Positions 34,281-45,917 are shown, counted from the first letter of the stretch. The stretch is 64,000 bases of DNA from Anagrus nilaparvatae (GCA_022575985.1 JAKSXM010000002.1:16293001-16357000), one strand, 5' to 3'. Notes: a model not told the origin generated them from the letters alone. Translations and numbers: made by a program.

Positions 34281-35138
34281 ATGGATGGTAGCAAAATCAA
34301 AGAATCTAATATTATAAAATGTGTTGACGAAAATCTTTTAGGTAATATTAAAAAAGAAATTGTTGATGAAGAGGACACAGAAATCTACAATGATAAAAGT
34401 TCAATACGCTTAAGAATCAGGAATACATATGAATGTAATTTTTGCAATCAGAAATTTTCAAATAAAAGTAATTGGCAATTACATTTACAATCACATATTA
34501 GAAAAATGCCATTAAAATGTAATTATTGTGATAAAGTATTTGCCTCGCAGCTTTATTTAAAAAAACATGAAAATACACATTTAAAGGAAAAAAAAAGTTA
34601 TCATAAATTGAAAAATAAAGATCAATATTCATGTAATTTATGCAGTAAGATATTTTATAGCGAAGTTGACATTATATCGCATATGTCTCATCATCCGAGT
34701 GCAATGCCATGTATATGTAAAACATGTGGCAAAGGTTTCTTAAAAAAGGCAAATTTAAAAAGTCATGTCAGAACTCATAAGAAACAAACTAATAATATTG
34801 ATAGTAATAAACTTATGATTAATACGAAAAGTAATATATTTGTTAATAAAAACAATGTTAAAACTGGGGGTTTTAAAAATATGGATTCATTATTATCATT
34901 TCTTGAACTGGGCAGAGCTAGTAAACATGTCAATATTTTTGATGATAATCACACTAATGAAGACTTTGTTATTAATAAGCCATTAGATTATGTTAATTTC
35001 ATGGATACATTTTATAATAAGTCAACTTTATTAGAATTTGAAGAAAATAATAATTCAGAATCAAAGTTATTAAAAAAAGTAAGATTTGCTGAAAAGGTTA
35101 GCTATTCTAATGATAATTTATCAGAGTATAATATTTAG
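34281..35138 (+). CDS. C2H2 zinc-finger protein, four fingers
   Basis: A 285-residue single-coding-exon protein, probably a nuclear DNA-binding factor. Four C2H2 fingers: residues 50-72 (YECNFCNQKFSNKS...HLQSH), 78-100 (LKCNYCDKVFASQL...HENTH), 116-138 (YSCNLCSKIFYSEV...HMSHH) and 144-166 (CICKTCGKGFLKKA...HVRTH). Spacers between fingers 1-2 and 3-4 are five residues rather than the standard TGEKP, and fingers 2-3 are separated by a 15-residue basic linker. The N-terminus has IKKE, which fits the psi-K-x-E sumoylation motif; the C-terminal 120 residues are Asn/Asp/Lys-rich and unstructured. The first ATG (34281) is used; the frame opens ten codons earlier without an ATG. No orthologue recognised; it is an intact gene surrounded by repeats. 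Confidence 0.88.
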   Translation: MDGSKIKESNIIKCVDENLLGNIKKEIVDEEDTEIYNDKSSIRLRIRNTYECNFCNQKFSNKSNWQLHLQSHIRKMPLKCNYCDKVFASQLYLKKHENTHLKEKKSYHKLKNKDQYSCNLCSKIFYSEVDIISHMSHHPSAMPCICKTCGKGFLKKANLKSHVRTHKKQTNNIDSNKLMINTKSNIFVNKNNVKTGGFKNMDSLLSFLELGRASKHVNIFDDNHTNEDFVINKPLDYVNFMDTFYNKSTLLEFEENNNSESKLLKKVRFAEKVSYSNDNLSEYNI

Positions 35139-36160
35139 ACAAGAACTCGTTTAGTTCATAATTTGAGTTTAAATTAAACTTATTTTTTTTTTTTATATGT
35201 TTTTGCATAATTAAGTTATATTATTTTTTGCCATAAAATTATATACCTTAAATTAAGTGTTTATATTATGTAATGCAAAATCATTATTTTTAAATGCATT
35301 CGATTCCATGATTTTTAAAAAAATTTTTATGTTCTTATCAATGTTTTAAACATAAAATTATGAAGTATAATAAAATTATTTCTTTGTTTTGAAAATTTTG
35401 TTTTATTTTTATTCATTTTTATTATACCTAAAACAAATAAAAATGATGTTTCTATTCAAAAGAATAAAATGTTGCCAAATTATTAGTACTGTAGATCCTC
35501 GAGCAATGACAAATCATATGAGTTTAAAATTTTTACCATTTTATGCATCATTTCTGCCTTCAACAAATAAAAAAAGAATGGAGGTTTTTATTTTTTGACA
35601 GAAAAATTAAATAAAAAAATATTAAATGTTGAGAAATAATAAATTTCTTAAAATTAGACTCCCGTATGGGAAAAATTTAGGTATTGTTTCTAAATAAAAA
35701 AAAAAAATTCTTGCTTAAAAAAAAATGTTCATAAAATTAGGTATCAAATCCAAATAATCCAATAATAATAAATTTCCTAAATCTAGAACTCCCGTGGAAA
35801 AAATTTTGGTGATTTTTTTATTTTACATTGCAAAAAATTAAAAGATAATTAGGTATCAGATTCAAAAAATCGAGTAAAAACGATATTTCTAAATTATCAA
35901 TAGTGGTAAACAATTTATCACCCATATTTAATTTCAAATTGATATTTCGAAAACTAATACTCTAATAAAATCAAAATTTCACCTATTACGCAATAATGGT
36001 TTCTCTAGAAGAACTAAAAATAACTTACCAACTGGGCTTGAATTAGACAGAAGTTTAACGGAAATTGGTTCAAAATAATAAAATAAGCAAAAAAATAATA
36101 AATTCAATAATTTTATTATTTTATTATACAATCTTCTAAAAATTTCGTCATCTTTATCCA
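35139..36160. other. 3' flank and repeat units
   Basis: The first 250 bases are probably the zinc-finger 3' UTR. At 35640-35900 further units of the 120-160 bp family appear ('ggtatcagattcaaaaaatc', 'gagtaaaaacgatatttct'). No other gene seen. Confidence 0.45.
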
Positions 36161-36164
36161 ATTA

Positions 36165-36262
36165 TTCGATGGCGTATCCAGGGGAGGGGCGGTAGGGGCG
36201 ATCTCCCACCCCCCCCTAAATGCCTAGGGTGCCAATTTCATAAGGGGCGCAAAATTACAAAA
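36165..36262. mobile_element. GC-rich fragment resembling a hAT-type transposon end
   Basis: 'ggcgtatccaggggaggggc' followed by a C-rich run and 'gtgccaatttcataaggggc' looks like the ends of decayed animal hAT elements, which often carry such GC-rich words. Only one end is visible, so this is a tentative fragment. Confidence 0.3.
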
Positions 36263-36330
36263 TACGCTATATAAATATTAAAGATGACCAGATTTAATAT
36301 CAACTTTTAATTTGATGTAGAAAGGACTTA

Positions 36331-36900
36331 TATGCGGCACATAATATATGAAAATTCACTCGGGAGGTTCGTTGTCCTAAAAGAAAAATTTATTTTCAAA
36401 GATGAAAAAGGTTCTGAGATGAGGTACGTATAGCATCAAGGGACAATAATCAGTATTTGCATTTAGATGCTGTATTAAATATTTTTTTTTGAAATAAATT
36501 TTGAAAATAAAAATAATGGTTTATTAATATTACGCGATCTGAGGGAGTCAGCGCGCGGTAGACTTGCTCCTTAGTATTATTAAAAAAATTATGAAAATAA
36601 ATTTATTATATTGTTGGAAAAAATCGTTTTTATATTAGTATATTCAGGTTATAAAGTTTGACAGTAGAAACTGTTTATTCGCATAAGTAGAAACAGGTCG
36701 AGTATGGTCAGACAAATACGTAGCGCTGTATAAAAACGAATTATGAAAGAGTTTGCATTCTTATCACAAGTCAAAGCAATATAAAATTTATTGCTCAATT
36801 TAAAAATAGTGAACATTTTTCCCATTAGATTTTAAAATAATTTAGTATCAAGGAAAAGATAATTTTTAGTTTTTTTATTCCATTATACTTTACGAGTTAT
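36331..36900. repeat. Dispersed repeat, copy 2 (direct copy of 29561-30385)
   Basis: Same ordered words as the copy at 29561-30385, including ggttctgagatgaggtacgt, gtcgagtatggtcagacaaa and aaagagtttgcattcttatc. It lacks about 220 bases relative to that copy. No ORF. Confidence 0.75.
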
Positions 36901-37188
36901 TAAATAAAAAAAAAAAATATTCCCTAAATTATAGCCGATTTAATCACTTTTTAGTACTGCTAAAAAATGTATAGCATCTTATGAGACCGAAAATTTGCTC
37001 CATAAAAACCCATTTATTTGTATAAGGTATCACTTTAATAGAAATGACTAAATGAATATTACCAAATTTTTATCGAAAAAAAAAAAATGGTTTTATTAAA
37101 ATTGTTAACCAAAAATAAAGAATATAAACCATAGTTTAATTAAATTAAATTTTTCGCTTTTATACATTTATTTTTTTTTGTATGACTA

Positions 37189-37635
37189 CACTGTAAAAAT
37201 TAACTTTCTTATATTAACAAAAAAATTAGAACATTTTCGAAAAATTAGTAAATATTCGAAAAAATTTGTAAATATATTCTGAAAAAATCTTTTATTTATA
37301 CTAAATTTAGTATTTACAAAATATTCGAGTATACTCCATTTTTGTTTGTGAATTCGCAAGAAAAATTGATAATTTACAATAGTTGTGAATTTACAACTTT
37401 TTTCGTAAAATCACAAAAAAAAATCGAGAATTCTCGAATTTTTCGATAATATACTAAATTTAATAAATAAACGATTTTTTAGAATATATTTAAATATTTT
37501 TTTATATATTTTATATTTTTTAAATATTTAAATACTCGTTTAAATATATTTTAATATATTTACAAATTTTTTCGAATATTTACTAATTTTTCGAAAATGT
37601 TCTAATATTTTTGTTAATATAAGAAAGTTACAGTG
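37189..37635. mobile_element. Tc1/mariner-like MITE with TA target duplication
   Basis: 447 bp bounded by TA dinucleotides (37187-37188 and 37636-37637). The left end CACTGTAAAAATTAACTTTC and the right end in reverse complement (CACTGTAACTTTC...) agree over about 85 bases apart from a 7-base gap, including 'ttatattaacaaaa' and 'ttcgaaaaattagtaaatat'. The interior is non-coding and also partly self-complementary. TA duplication and CACTGTA ends fit Tc1/mariner-type non-autonomous elements. Confidence 0.85.
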
Positions 37636-38487
37636 TATAGTAATAGCAAAGAATATAATTTGGTAACATTCTATACATTTTTTTTACTGTGTAAGATCTT
37701 ATAAAGGAAGAAAATCTGATAAATAATAGTACTAGAAAAACTAGCTTTTTAATAGCTGTCAAAATTGTAATTTTTACTAAAAATAATTGAATAGGTCTCA
37801 AAAATTTTCTGCAAGCTTCAAGTTTCTAAAAACTCTTTAATTGTTTCTTTTTTTATAAATAGTTTTTAAGATATCAATTTTCAAAGATAATAATAATAAT
37901 TGATTTTTTGAATCTTGAAATTGTGGCATAAAAATAGCACTTAATTTTGATAAAATGTAGAATAAATTCATCATTTTAAAATTTTTTGGAATATATTTTT
38001 ATTTTTATTTTTATACCTAATTTTTTTTTGCATTAAGTGAATGTATTTAGCCAACTTGAAATACTTCTAAATTAGGAATGTTTTATTTCCGCATTATTCA
38101 TAAACGATTAATTCATAATTAGAATTTCCATAAACCCATGAAATGTGCTAATTCTCCTTTGCAAATTTTATGAATATTGCAAACACACCCTTAGAAAATG
38201 GTAGTTTTTGCTTAAATTTCGAAGGGAAGGGCTTCAATTTTAGAAATCAGTGATCCATAAAACACCTAGCAGACCTTTTATTCTTTTTATCTTATTATCT
38301 TTAAATATCATGTCAAAATATATGTTATCCTTATCTTATCTTATATCTTATATTTGATATTTTGTGTTTTTAACGCTGTTATTTCGGTAAATTGGTCATA
38401 ATTCCGCATTTTATAACAAGTTTAGAAGGGTATTTTACATAAATTCATATTAATCATTAATTCTGTTGATATGTTTTCAGATATCAA

Positions 38488-40243
38488 ATGAAAACGGCCA
38501 GCAGAACTACTATTGAAACCCTCAATAATGATTGTTTGATTTATATATTTGAATACTTGTCCATAAAAGAAAAATTACAGCTGGAACTGGTAAATAGAAG
38601 ATTGAATGAAGTAGCCAAAATGTCGTGGAGTTGTGTTAAAAACCTTGAAGTTTATGCTCATAATAATTTTAATTCTGAAAACAATCAAAAGTTTTCAAGC
38701 AATATAGAGTTTTGATTTCGCCTTCAATTTCTAACAAAGAAAAAAACACAATTATTTTAAAGAAACATTTTGAATTATTGTGGCAAATATTTGATCGAAC
38801 TAAAATTCAACGAGTGCTCAAGTGTTGTGAATAGGGGTGTGCGGTTACCCGACCCGAAACTTCGGGCGGTCTTGGATTTTTTCGGGTCGGGTCGGTTCGG
38901 TCTTCGGTTATACCCGAAAAGCTTCAGGGGTTTGAAGGTATAGTTTTAAGGTGGGAAATTTCCTTGGCATTACGATTCTATCATACTTTTTGTTAAAAAT
39001 TTCCATTCGCTCTTAAAAATGAGAATAAAAGGGTAAAAAAATGACTTGCTAAAAAAAAAGGATAATTTTTATTAACTTTAAGTTATTATTTATTTTTTTA
39101 TGTAAATTAAGTAAATAAATAAATAAATTTGCATTTTTTTAAACATTTTATATGCTATGTTTATAATGATAAAAAATAATGAAACCTATTCCCAAATTAA
39201 TCGGTCGGTAATCCCCTCCTCCACTTGCCAACCCGTGTCAGTTTTTGGACTTCACTTAGAAATTATTATAAGAAGAACGTGACTTTACATCGGGATGCGA
39301 GAGGTCTCAAAAAATTTATAATAATAAAATACACCTAAAAAAAATTATTTAGACAGGTTTGAACGCGTTTCAACGATTAAAATGAAAAAAACGCATTTTC
39401 GGGTATAACCGAAGACCGACCCGACCCGACCCGACCCGAAAAAAATAAGATCGGTCTTTCGGGCGGGTGCCCGAAAATTCGGGTAACCTAGTTGTGAAAT
39501 ATTCAAAATTAAATAAAATACTTTATACTGTCAAAAAAATGTACAAAATTAACATCGTTAATCATAAACGATAATTGCGTCTCTGGTGAATCACTTGAAG
39601 TTTTCTTCAAAAACATCAAAAATTTATGTTCTTTGACTCTAAAAAATTTATATGTACTTGAAGAAGATAGTGAATTAGTATTAGAAAACATTTTATCAAA
39701 TTTAAAAAATTAAAAAAAACTTGAGTTACTTTACTGCAGTGAGGAAGTTGAAAGTCAAATTTTTGAAGCATTTAATTCAATTCAATTTGAAAGTTTACTA
39801 GACTTTTCTAAGAAAGTTTTGAAAATTATTTAATAAGAAATCCAAATTTTGAGTCTTTTATCGGAAAGCAAAAAAAGTTACAAACAATATCAATAAATGA
39901 TTGGTATTTTGATTCGCAAAAGACTGATGAACTACCGTACGAACGATTAAAAGTTTTGAAATTAAAATTTTCCAATTATGAAGAAGTTGATTATAATATT
40001 CAACCTTTACTTAAAAATTTACTAATGCATTTCAAAAACTTAGAGACTTTAATTTTTGATTTAAATACTTTTAATTATTCTTTATTAAGAACCATAACTA
40101 ATTCCGTCAGTGAAAATATAAAAAACATCGAACTTTGTTTCTCGAATTTCAAATTAGGTTGGAATGAATCCATGGTTAATTGCAGTAGGTTAAAAAATCT
40201 TGAATCTTTTAAAGTTTTTGCAAAGTATGAATGTGAAAGTTAA
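38488..40243 (+). pseudogene. F-box (LRR-type) gene, broken
   Basis: The first 75 codons (ATG 38488) encode an F-box: IETLNNDCLIYIFEYLSIKE then KLQLELVNRRLNEVAKMSWS, as in substrate adaptors of SCF ubiquitin ligases. Reading then stops at 38713; a one-base shift restores the frame (LISPSISNKEKNTIILKKHF to KIQRVLKCCE). There a 659-bp MITE is inserted. Beyond it further shifts separate 'NCVSGESLEVFFKNIKNLCS' and 'LTLKNLYVLEEDSELVLENI' from the last piece, which reads from about 39830 (NPNFESFIGKQKKLQTISIN) to the stop at 40243 (LKNLETLIFDLNTFNYSLLR). The repeated 'L..L..L.L' spacing suggests leucine-rich repeats. Several independent breaks and the insertion make it a pseudogene. Confidence 0.85.
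38832..39490. mobile_element. hAT-like MITE with 8-bp target duplication
   Basis: The 659-bp element is flanked on both sides by GTTGTGAA (38824-38831 and 39491-39498). Left end taggggtgtgcggttacccg and right end, reversed, taggttacccgaattttcgg share the core ggttacccga, and both subterminal regions hold runs of 'cgggt'/'acccg' repeats that are mutually complementary (left near 38880-38920, right near 39408-39440). An 8-bp duplication and the 'aggggtgtgc' start are typical of hAT elements. No transposase inside. Confidence 0.9.
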
Positions 40244-41280
40244 TTTTGTAATTATAAATTGTTGAATGTGTATCATTTAATAAGTAAGAATTTAAATATA
40301 GAAGATTTTAGAATTTAATTAAATTACTGGTTTTTATGATACTATAAAAAATTGTTTTAAAGACTCCGAGAAATATTAAATACTAATAAATTAATAAGTG
40401 ATTCTTTATTAGCTCATTGTATAAAATTAATAAAGTTAAAAATTATTCTAAATTAGTACAAGTTTTATAAAATTTTATGTTCAAGACAACTTGTTGTATG
40501 CATAAAAATGAAAGTATTTAAAAAATGTTTTGATTTATGCTCATGTCAAATTCTGATTTTACTTTAGTCAATAAAAAATTGTTATTTATTAATGAATCAT
40601 TTTTTTTATATCTTTTTGTCACGTCCGCTGATCATAACCGATCCACGATCCCCAACATATAAATTTAATTACTATTAAATTCTCTTCTCAGTTCTCTTGG
40701 TATTTCAGTTGATAGAATAATCAAAATAAAGATAATCGATTCAAATCCTTTTCTTAAAAAGGACGTGTTGATCGCAACAGTAACTATTGTACATTGTTAT
40801 AGCTAAAGACTCATTCTGATTGGCTCTCACATTAATGTACACAATACATACACAAATGCAAATTTTAAATTTAATAACATAAACATCAAGTCAACCCAAA
40901 AAGTTAGGTTATTTTAATTTATGTTTAATATAATTTACAGTTATAAATTATGCTATAGATAATTACTTGATTGGTTATTAATAATTAATAATAAATAATT
41001 TTACATCAATAAAAAATTCATGGGAAGCCTATGCATATATAACCTATCTTAAAATTTAAATTGTTGGTAAATTATTATTGTTTTTATACATATAATGTTT
41101 AAAGTAAACCTCAAAATTGTGTAAATTATGTTGTTATCATATGTTTTTGAATATTATGATTCATATAAAAATATGCATTTTTGATAGTTATAATATAACA
41201 TTTTAATAACTATGCTCCTAAATTTTAATAACGTGTGAAAAAATTAGATTTTAATATGAAAAGGAGCATATATTTAAAAG
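40244..41280. other. Non-coding, no feature recognised
   Basis: A/T-rich stretch after the F-box pseudogene. A slightly GC-richer part at 40618-40660 (tcacgtccgctgatcataac) might be from an old repeat. At 41280 'caggggttctccaacagg' resembles the start of a hAT element but no matching end was found. Confidence 0.35.
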
Positions 41281-41641
41281 CAGGGGTTCTCCAACAGGTC
41301 CAGTAATCGAGGTGGTAAGAGGATGTGAAATAAGACTTATAATTTGAGTTTTGGTATTTAAAATAATTTCAATTTAGGTACTGAATAAATTTAAAAATAT
41401 TTGACCTCTGGGGGGGGGGGGGGGTTTTGAGCAACTTAAATGAAAGAAAATCTAAGGGTACTTTTAGATCCTTGATTCTGAAAATCAAAGTTTAACTCAG
41501 GCAAAATTTGTTTAAGAGCCTTAAATAAGCAAAATTTTGCAGCATTAACTAACTGTAAGAAGATTTAGCCTACTGCATAGGTAATTAGAACTGCTAATTT
41601 CGAATTTCAAGGTCCCGTGCATATGGAATGGGTCATAATAC

Positions 41642-41962
41642 AGGCGCCAGCAATACTAATTTCACCCAAGAATTAAATTTCTTTTTCCGAGTATAAAAAT
41701 AGGTGGTATTTATGTTTTTTGGCCCGCTGAACACGAATCCGGGGTCCATTTTGCGAATTTCGTGGTCAATTTTTTGTTATTAACAAATTATTGGCCAATT
41801 TTGCAATAATTTGTTAATAACAAAAAATTGACCACGAAATTCGCAAAATAGACCCCAGATTCGTGTTCAGCGGGCCAAAAAACATATATACCACCTATTT
41901 TTATCCTCGGAAAAAGAAATTTAATTTCTTAATTTTTGGGCAAGATTAGTATGGCTGGCGCC
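41642..41962. repeat. Near-perfect 321-bp foldback
   Basis: Both arms, about 155 bases each, mirror one another from aggcgccag (41642) and ctggcgcct (41962) to the centre near 41805, where aacaaattattg and caataatttgtt face each other over a loop of about 10 bases. Inside the arms are 'ttttttggcccgctgaacac', 'ggggtccattttgcgaattt' and 'cgtggtcaattttttgttat' with their complements 'aaattgaccacgaaattcgc' and 'gtgttcagcgggccaaaaaa'. Only a few mismatches, so the structure is young or maintained. A transcript would fold into a long dsRNA hairpin. Confidence 0.92.
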
Positions 41963-42640
41963 TAGACTATCAAACACCCTTAAATTACTAAAAAAACGTC
42001 TTTTGAGGAGTGGTCCTTAGATATTCGCAAGACTTGAGAATTTTTCACATGCAAAACCCTAAAATTTGAGATCTGTGACCCGAGGAAGTTACTTGGAGCA
42101 AAATTTTGTTATGACTTGCGAATACAGATAAGTTATTCCTGGTGAAGGGTTTTTTTTTTATTAAAGGGTGGTTGATTCATTGCAATCTTTATTCAATAAC
42201 CTAAATCTCATTACAGTTTGTGAAATTTGCAATAACGCCCTTACTGAGCTGTGCTTTTTGTTCACTTAAGGGTTTTAGACAAATAAATCACAGGAGCAAA
42301 ACATCGATTTTCGGTATCAGCGACTCAAAAAGCCTTAACAGACCGTTTCTTATCTTGGTTATCAATAACAACCGTAAAACTGTCATTTAACTGGAGTTGG
42401 GGTTTCAAAATTTTAGTTCCTTAAATATTTTTAAATGGCATAATGTTTTTATTTATTTTGCATTTGGTATGAAATACTCCATTTTAGTATTTAAGGGGCA
42501 TAAATCAAGGGACTTAAATCAAAAGATTATAAACAAAATTTCCTAAGGGAGTTTAAAACAGGGTGTCTGGAATTCTGCAAATTCAGGAAATTTATTTTAG
42601 CTCAAGGGAAATCAGGTGAAGACAGAGAATATATCTATTT
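41963..42640. other. Non-coding; stray pieces of the repeat core
   Basis: No gene seen. 'catcgattttcggtatcagc' at 42302 followed by gactcaaaaagccttaacaga is a single inverted unit of the 'gggtcgctgatcacgaaaat' core. Confidence 0.4.
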
Positions 42641-42649
42641 GTTCTTCAA

Positions 42650-42752
42650 GGGGAAAAAAGTAAGATTTGGCTTTCAATGCAGTTGTATGCACGACTAAGC
42701 GTAGCGAACGAGTGCAGACAACATTGAAAGTAAAATTTCCTACATTTTTTCC
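42650..42752. repeat. About 100-bp imperfect hairpin
   Basis: ctttcaatgcagttgt (42669) is mirrored by acaacattgaaag (42718), around tgcacgactaagcgtagcga acgagtgca; the arms extend outward as ggggaaaaaagtaagattt against aaatttcctacattttttcc. It has the size of a small foldback or a miRNA-like stem, but its repeat context argues for a transposon relic. Confidence 0.65.
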
Positions 42753-43009
42753 CGTGTTCAACACATATAATTTTTCATTAAAAGCGAAAAAAAGATCGCC
42801 CGAAAGCAAGAAAGTACATCTTTTTTGCAGCGTATAATGAAAATTTGTTCTCTTTTTTTTTTGGAAAAGGAAACAATTACACGCATTAAACACTACAGTT
42901 TTAGTTGTAAATTTAAAATTTATATTAGGTCTTCAAAAATAGTTTGAAATTAAAAAATTTTTTTTATTGCTCTAAAATCTTTTCTATTCATATATACTTA
43001 CAGTCCATC

Positions 43010-43975
43010 CTGCAAAATTAGACTTTTTATAATAAATTATTTAAGTAATTCTTGGTGAAAATGACCTATAAGAAAGTTTAATGTTTCGAATGTTGAAAAA
43101 TCCAATTTCGCTGGATTTGGTATGTGAAAATATGACACCGTAGCATTTTTAAGGGTCTAGATTAAAAATTTTTGAAGCAGCATCTGTTTTTTGAGTTAAA
43201 AATATTTTCAAATTTTTAAGGAAAATCTAGGTAAATTTTCTATTTCATTTTTTTTTCACTCTGAATAAAGCTTAAAAACTATTTTTAATCATAGGAATTA
43301 GCTGAAACTTCCTCCTGAAAGTCATTTTGGACGTCAGTTTGTGGAAAAACATAGAGGAAATCGAAAATCTAAAAATCAAGGTAGAATTTTCATTTCATGA
43401 TATAAAAAGTTGGGAAATTTAAAACCTCGGAAATTGGAAAATTATAAATTTATTTTTAATGTTTTTCAATACTAAAATGGTTAAATAACCAGCAATATAA
43501 AAAAAAATTTTTTTTAAGGTAACAGAAATTTTAAAGTAAAAAAAAAGAAAAGAATTTCCCAGTGTTTGAAAAATCTGTATTACAAAAAAAAAAATAATTT
43601 GCCATTAGTTTTTTTAGTTTTTTTCGGCTTTCCGTGATATTTTTCCACAAACTGACGGGCGAAATGACTTCCAGTAGGAAGATCCAGCTATTTCTTATGG
43701 TTGAAAATAGATTTTGAGCTTTATTGAGAGTAAGAAAATTGAACTAGAAAATTTACTTAGATTTTCTTTAAAAATTTGAAAATATTTTTAATACAAAAAC
43801 AGCTGCTGTTTCAAAAATTTTTAATCTACAACCATGAAATTTGGAACGGTGTCATATCCATCAAAATCAGATTTTTCCAAATCTAGACATTTACCTTCAT
43901 TCTATCTTTTAGGTCATTTCCATTCAGAATTACTGAAATAGTTTCTTATAAAAAATTAATTTTGTAGATTTTTGT
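43010..43975. repeat. Large inverted repeat, arms about 370-390 bp
   Basis: Left arm (about 43010-43400) and right arm (about 43610-43975) mirror each other in order: tgcaaaattagactttttat against aattaattttgtaga; gtgaaaatgacctataagaa against ttttaggtcatttccattca; 'atgacaccgta' against 'acggtgtcat'; 'aagcagcatctgttttt' against 'aaacagctgctgttt'; 'ggacgtcagtttgtggaaaa' against 'tttttccacaaactgacggg'. Around 80-85 percent identical by eye, with a 200-base non-coding centre. Confidence 0.85.
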
Positions 43976-44944
43976 GTACTTTTGGTCATAAAAAGTCCCC
44001 AGTTCCAAGGATTTTGCTTTTGCTTTGCAAATACATGTAATCATCTCAATTTTTCCATTTATATAACATGGGAATATTGACTTTTCAGCTTTCTAATTTT
44101 TTAACGTGCTGAAAAATTTTTTTTAAACACTACCAAACAGATAGAAAATGATGTTTAGACATATAAAAACTGATCCCGAAAATCGTGGATGTCCCTGAAC
44201 ACTTTATTTTAGCAAAATAAAATAGCGATTTTTAAAAATTTTATTCAAAAAAATATCGAGGTAAAGGAATATCACTTAATTAAGAAAATCTTTTTTCAGG
44301 ATGTTTATTCGTCTATGTAAATTCCTAATCAATATAAATTACAGTCACAATAGTTAATTCGTAATTTCTTAAGTATAAAAAAGTTATTATCATCTTAAAA
44401 ATAACTTTAATGAATTTAAATATTTCTTACTGAACAGAAGTCTAATACAGAAAATGTAGTCTCTGCGCGAAGCGCAGTTGAATCTAGTACTTATAAATTT
44501 TATAGAGTCATTCTTAGTGAATTCAGCAAAAGTTTCCAGGTCGGGTCGCTGAAACTGGCTAAAAAGTTTTTTTTCCAATTACCTATTCAAAATGGACTAT
44601 GTTCAAATTTTAGCCCTTAATATTGAAAACTAAGCCCGGGGTGAATTTTTGAAAAAAAAACACGTTTTCATCTTTCCTCAGCTGCTCATTCTTCTTTTAT
44701 ATGTCATTCCTTCTTGAAACGATTAAAAATTATGAAAAAAGAGGTAATATAGTAAAATTTCCTCAGAAATCCAGTCCTGTCATTAGTTTTTGAAAATTCC
44801 TACACGGGGAGCCGGAAAATCTAAAAATTTACGGAAGCTACAGTAAAATTGTATATCCGAGTTTTTTATTAAGCTTCTCAGAAAAAGCGTGTTTTTATAT
44901 ATATTTTCGGATGCGATATCAAACTAGATGCGATCGAACTTCCT
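43976..44944. other. Non-coding, no defined feature
   Basis: A/T-rich sequence with moderately GC-richer islands (44470-44550). Pieces such as 'caggtcgggtcgctgaaact' (44538) resemble the recurring repeat core. Nothing else recognised. Confidence 0.35.
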
Positions 44945-45370
44945 AGACCCTAAAATAATCGAAAAATCGTAAATTTTCCTCAATTTTTCTCATTTTTTTT
45001 TCAGTTTTTTGAATTTTCCCGCTCTAAATGACTCCGAATGATTTAAATAAGGGAAAATTCGGATTCCCAGGGAAATTTTACATACTTTCTTTATTTGAAT
45101 ATTTTTTAGTCTTTAATGTAAACAAGCTCACACCAAATGCCTCAAATACAAAAGTCGGATTTTCATCATTTTCATCAGTTTTTCTGAATTTTCCCGCACT
45201 AAATGACCTCGTACGAGTCAAATAAGTTTAGATTTGAATTCTCCAGGAAATTTCATATAACTTCTATACCGAGTTCTATACTATGAAAATCCTTAGGCTT
45301 TAGTATAAACGAGTTCATAGCAATGGATTTAAAAAATTCTGATTTTCCTTGTTTTTTATTACATTTTTTT
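44945..45370. repeat. Tandem repeat, unit about 176 bp, 2-2.5 copies
   Basis: 'gaattttcccgc(t/a)ctaaatga' occurs at 45012 and 45188, followed in both units by a 'cc.aggaaattt' word, 'agtctttaatgtaaac' / 'ggctttagtataaacg', and 'aagctcacaccaaatg' / 'gagttcatagcaatgg'. Spacing 176. Copies are diverged. Confidence 0.7.
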
Positions 45371-45390
45371 GTATTTGTGCGGTTACTTTA

Positions 45391-45917
45391 AGGAGTTAGG
45401 AGGGTAAATAGAAAATTTGAGTCAGTATCCACATTACCGACGCTATTTTTTTTTTATAATTTGCAGTTTAAAATAAAATTAGTCGTAAAAATATTAAAAA
45501 ATGTGTTATTATGTAATATTATTGCAAAAAAAAGTTATTTTAATTTTATAAATTATGAAAAAACATTATTATTTTAGGTTATGTTACTTACCAAAACTTG
45601 GTTTTTACCGAATAATTAATGATTGAATGTGGTAACCTAGATAAAATAAATTGGAAACATAATCTTTGCCAATTTATTTATGATATTTAATTAGTTTCAT
45701 CTCCCTGTGTCATCACTATCATACTTTTTGTAAGCTCCAAATATGAATTTCCATAAGAGCAATGTTAAACTGCCTATTTTTAATTTGCAATAAAATGAAA
45801 ATTAATGTGGTAACAAAGGTAAAACTAAGTTCTATTCAACTTTAAAAATGTTTAAATTTAATAATTTTCCAGTTTCATTTAGTTCTGTCATCATTTTTAT
45901 TTACCCTCCTAACTCCT
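45391..45917. mobile_element. 527-bp MITE with 20-bp perfect inverted ends
   Basis: AGGAGTTAGGAGGGTAAATA (45391-45410) is the exact reverse complement of 45898-45917. The interior is A/T-rich, non-coding, and contains further imperfect mirrored words (gaatgtggtaacc and taatgtggtaaca are direct). No convincing target duplication, so the superfamily is not assigned. Confidence 0.85.

Noticed and set aside
42650..42752. Possible microRNA precursor
   Set aside because: The stem is of suitable size but lies in dense inverted-repeat DNA and has a large structured loop; a transposon relic is more likely without small-RNA data.
42612..42893. 93-codon minus-strand ORF
   Set aside because: It runs through a hairpin repeat and has no recognisable domain; likely chance.
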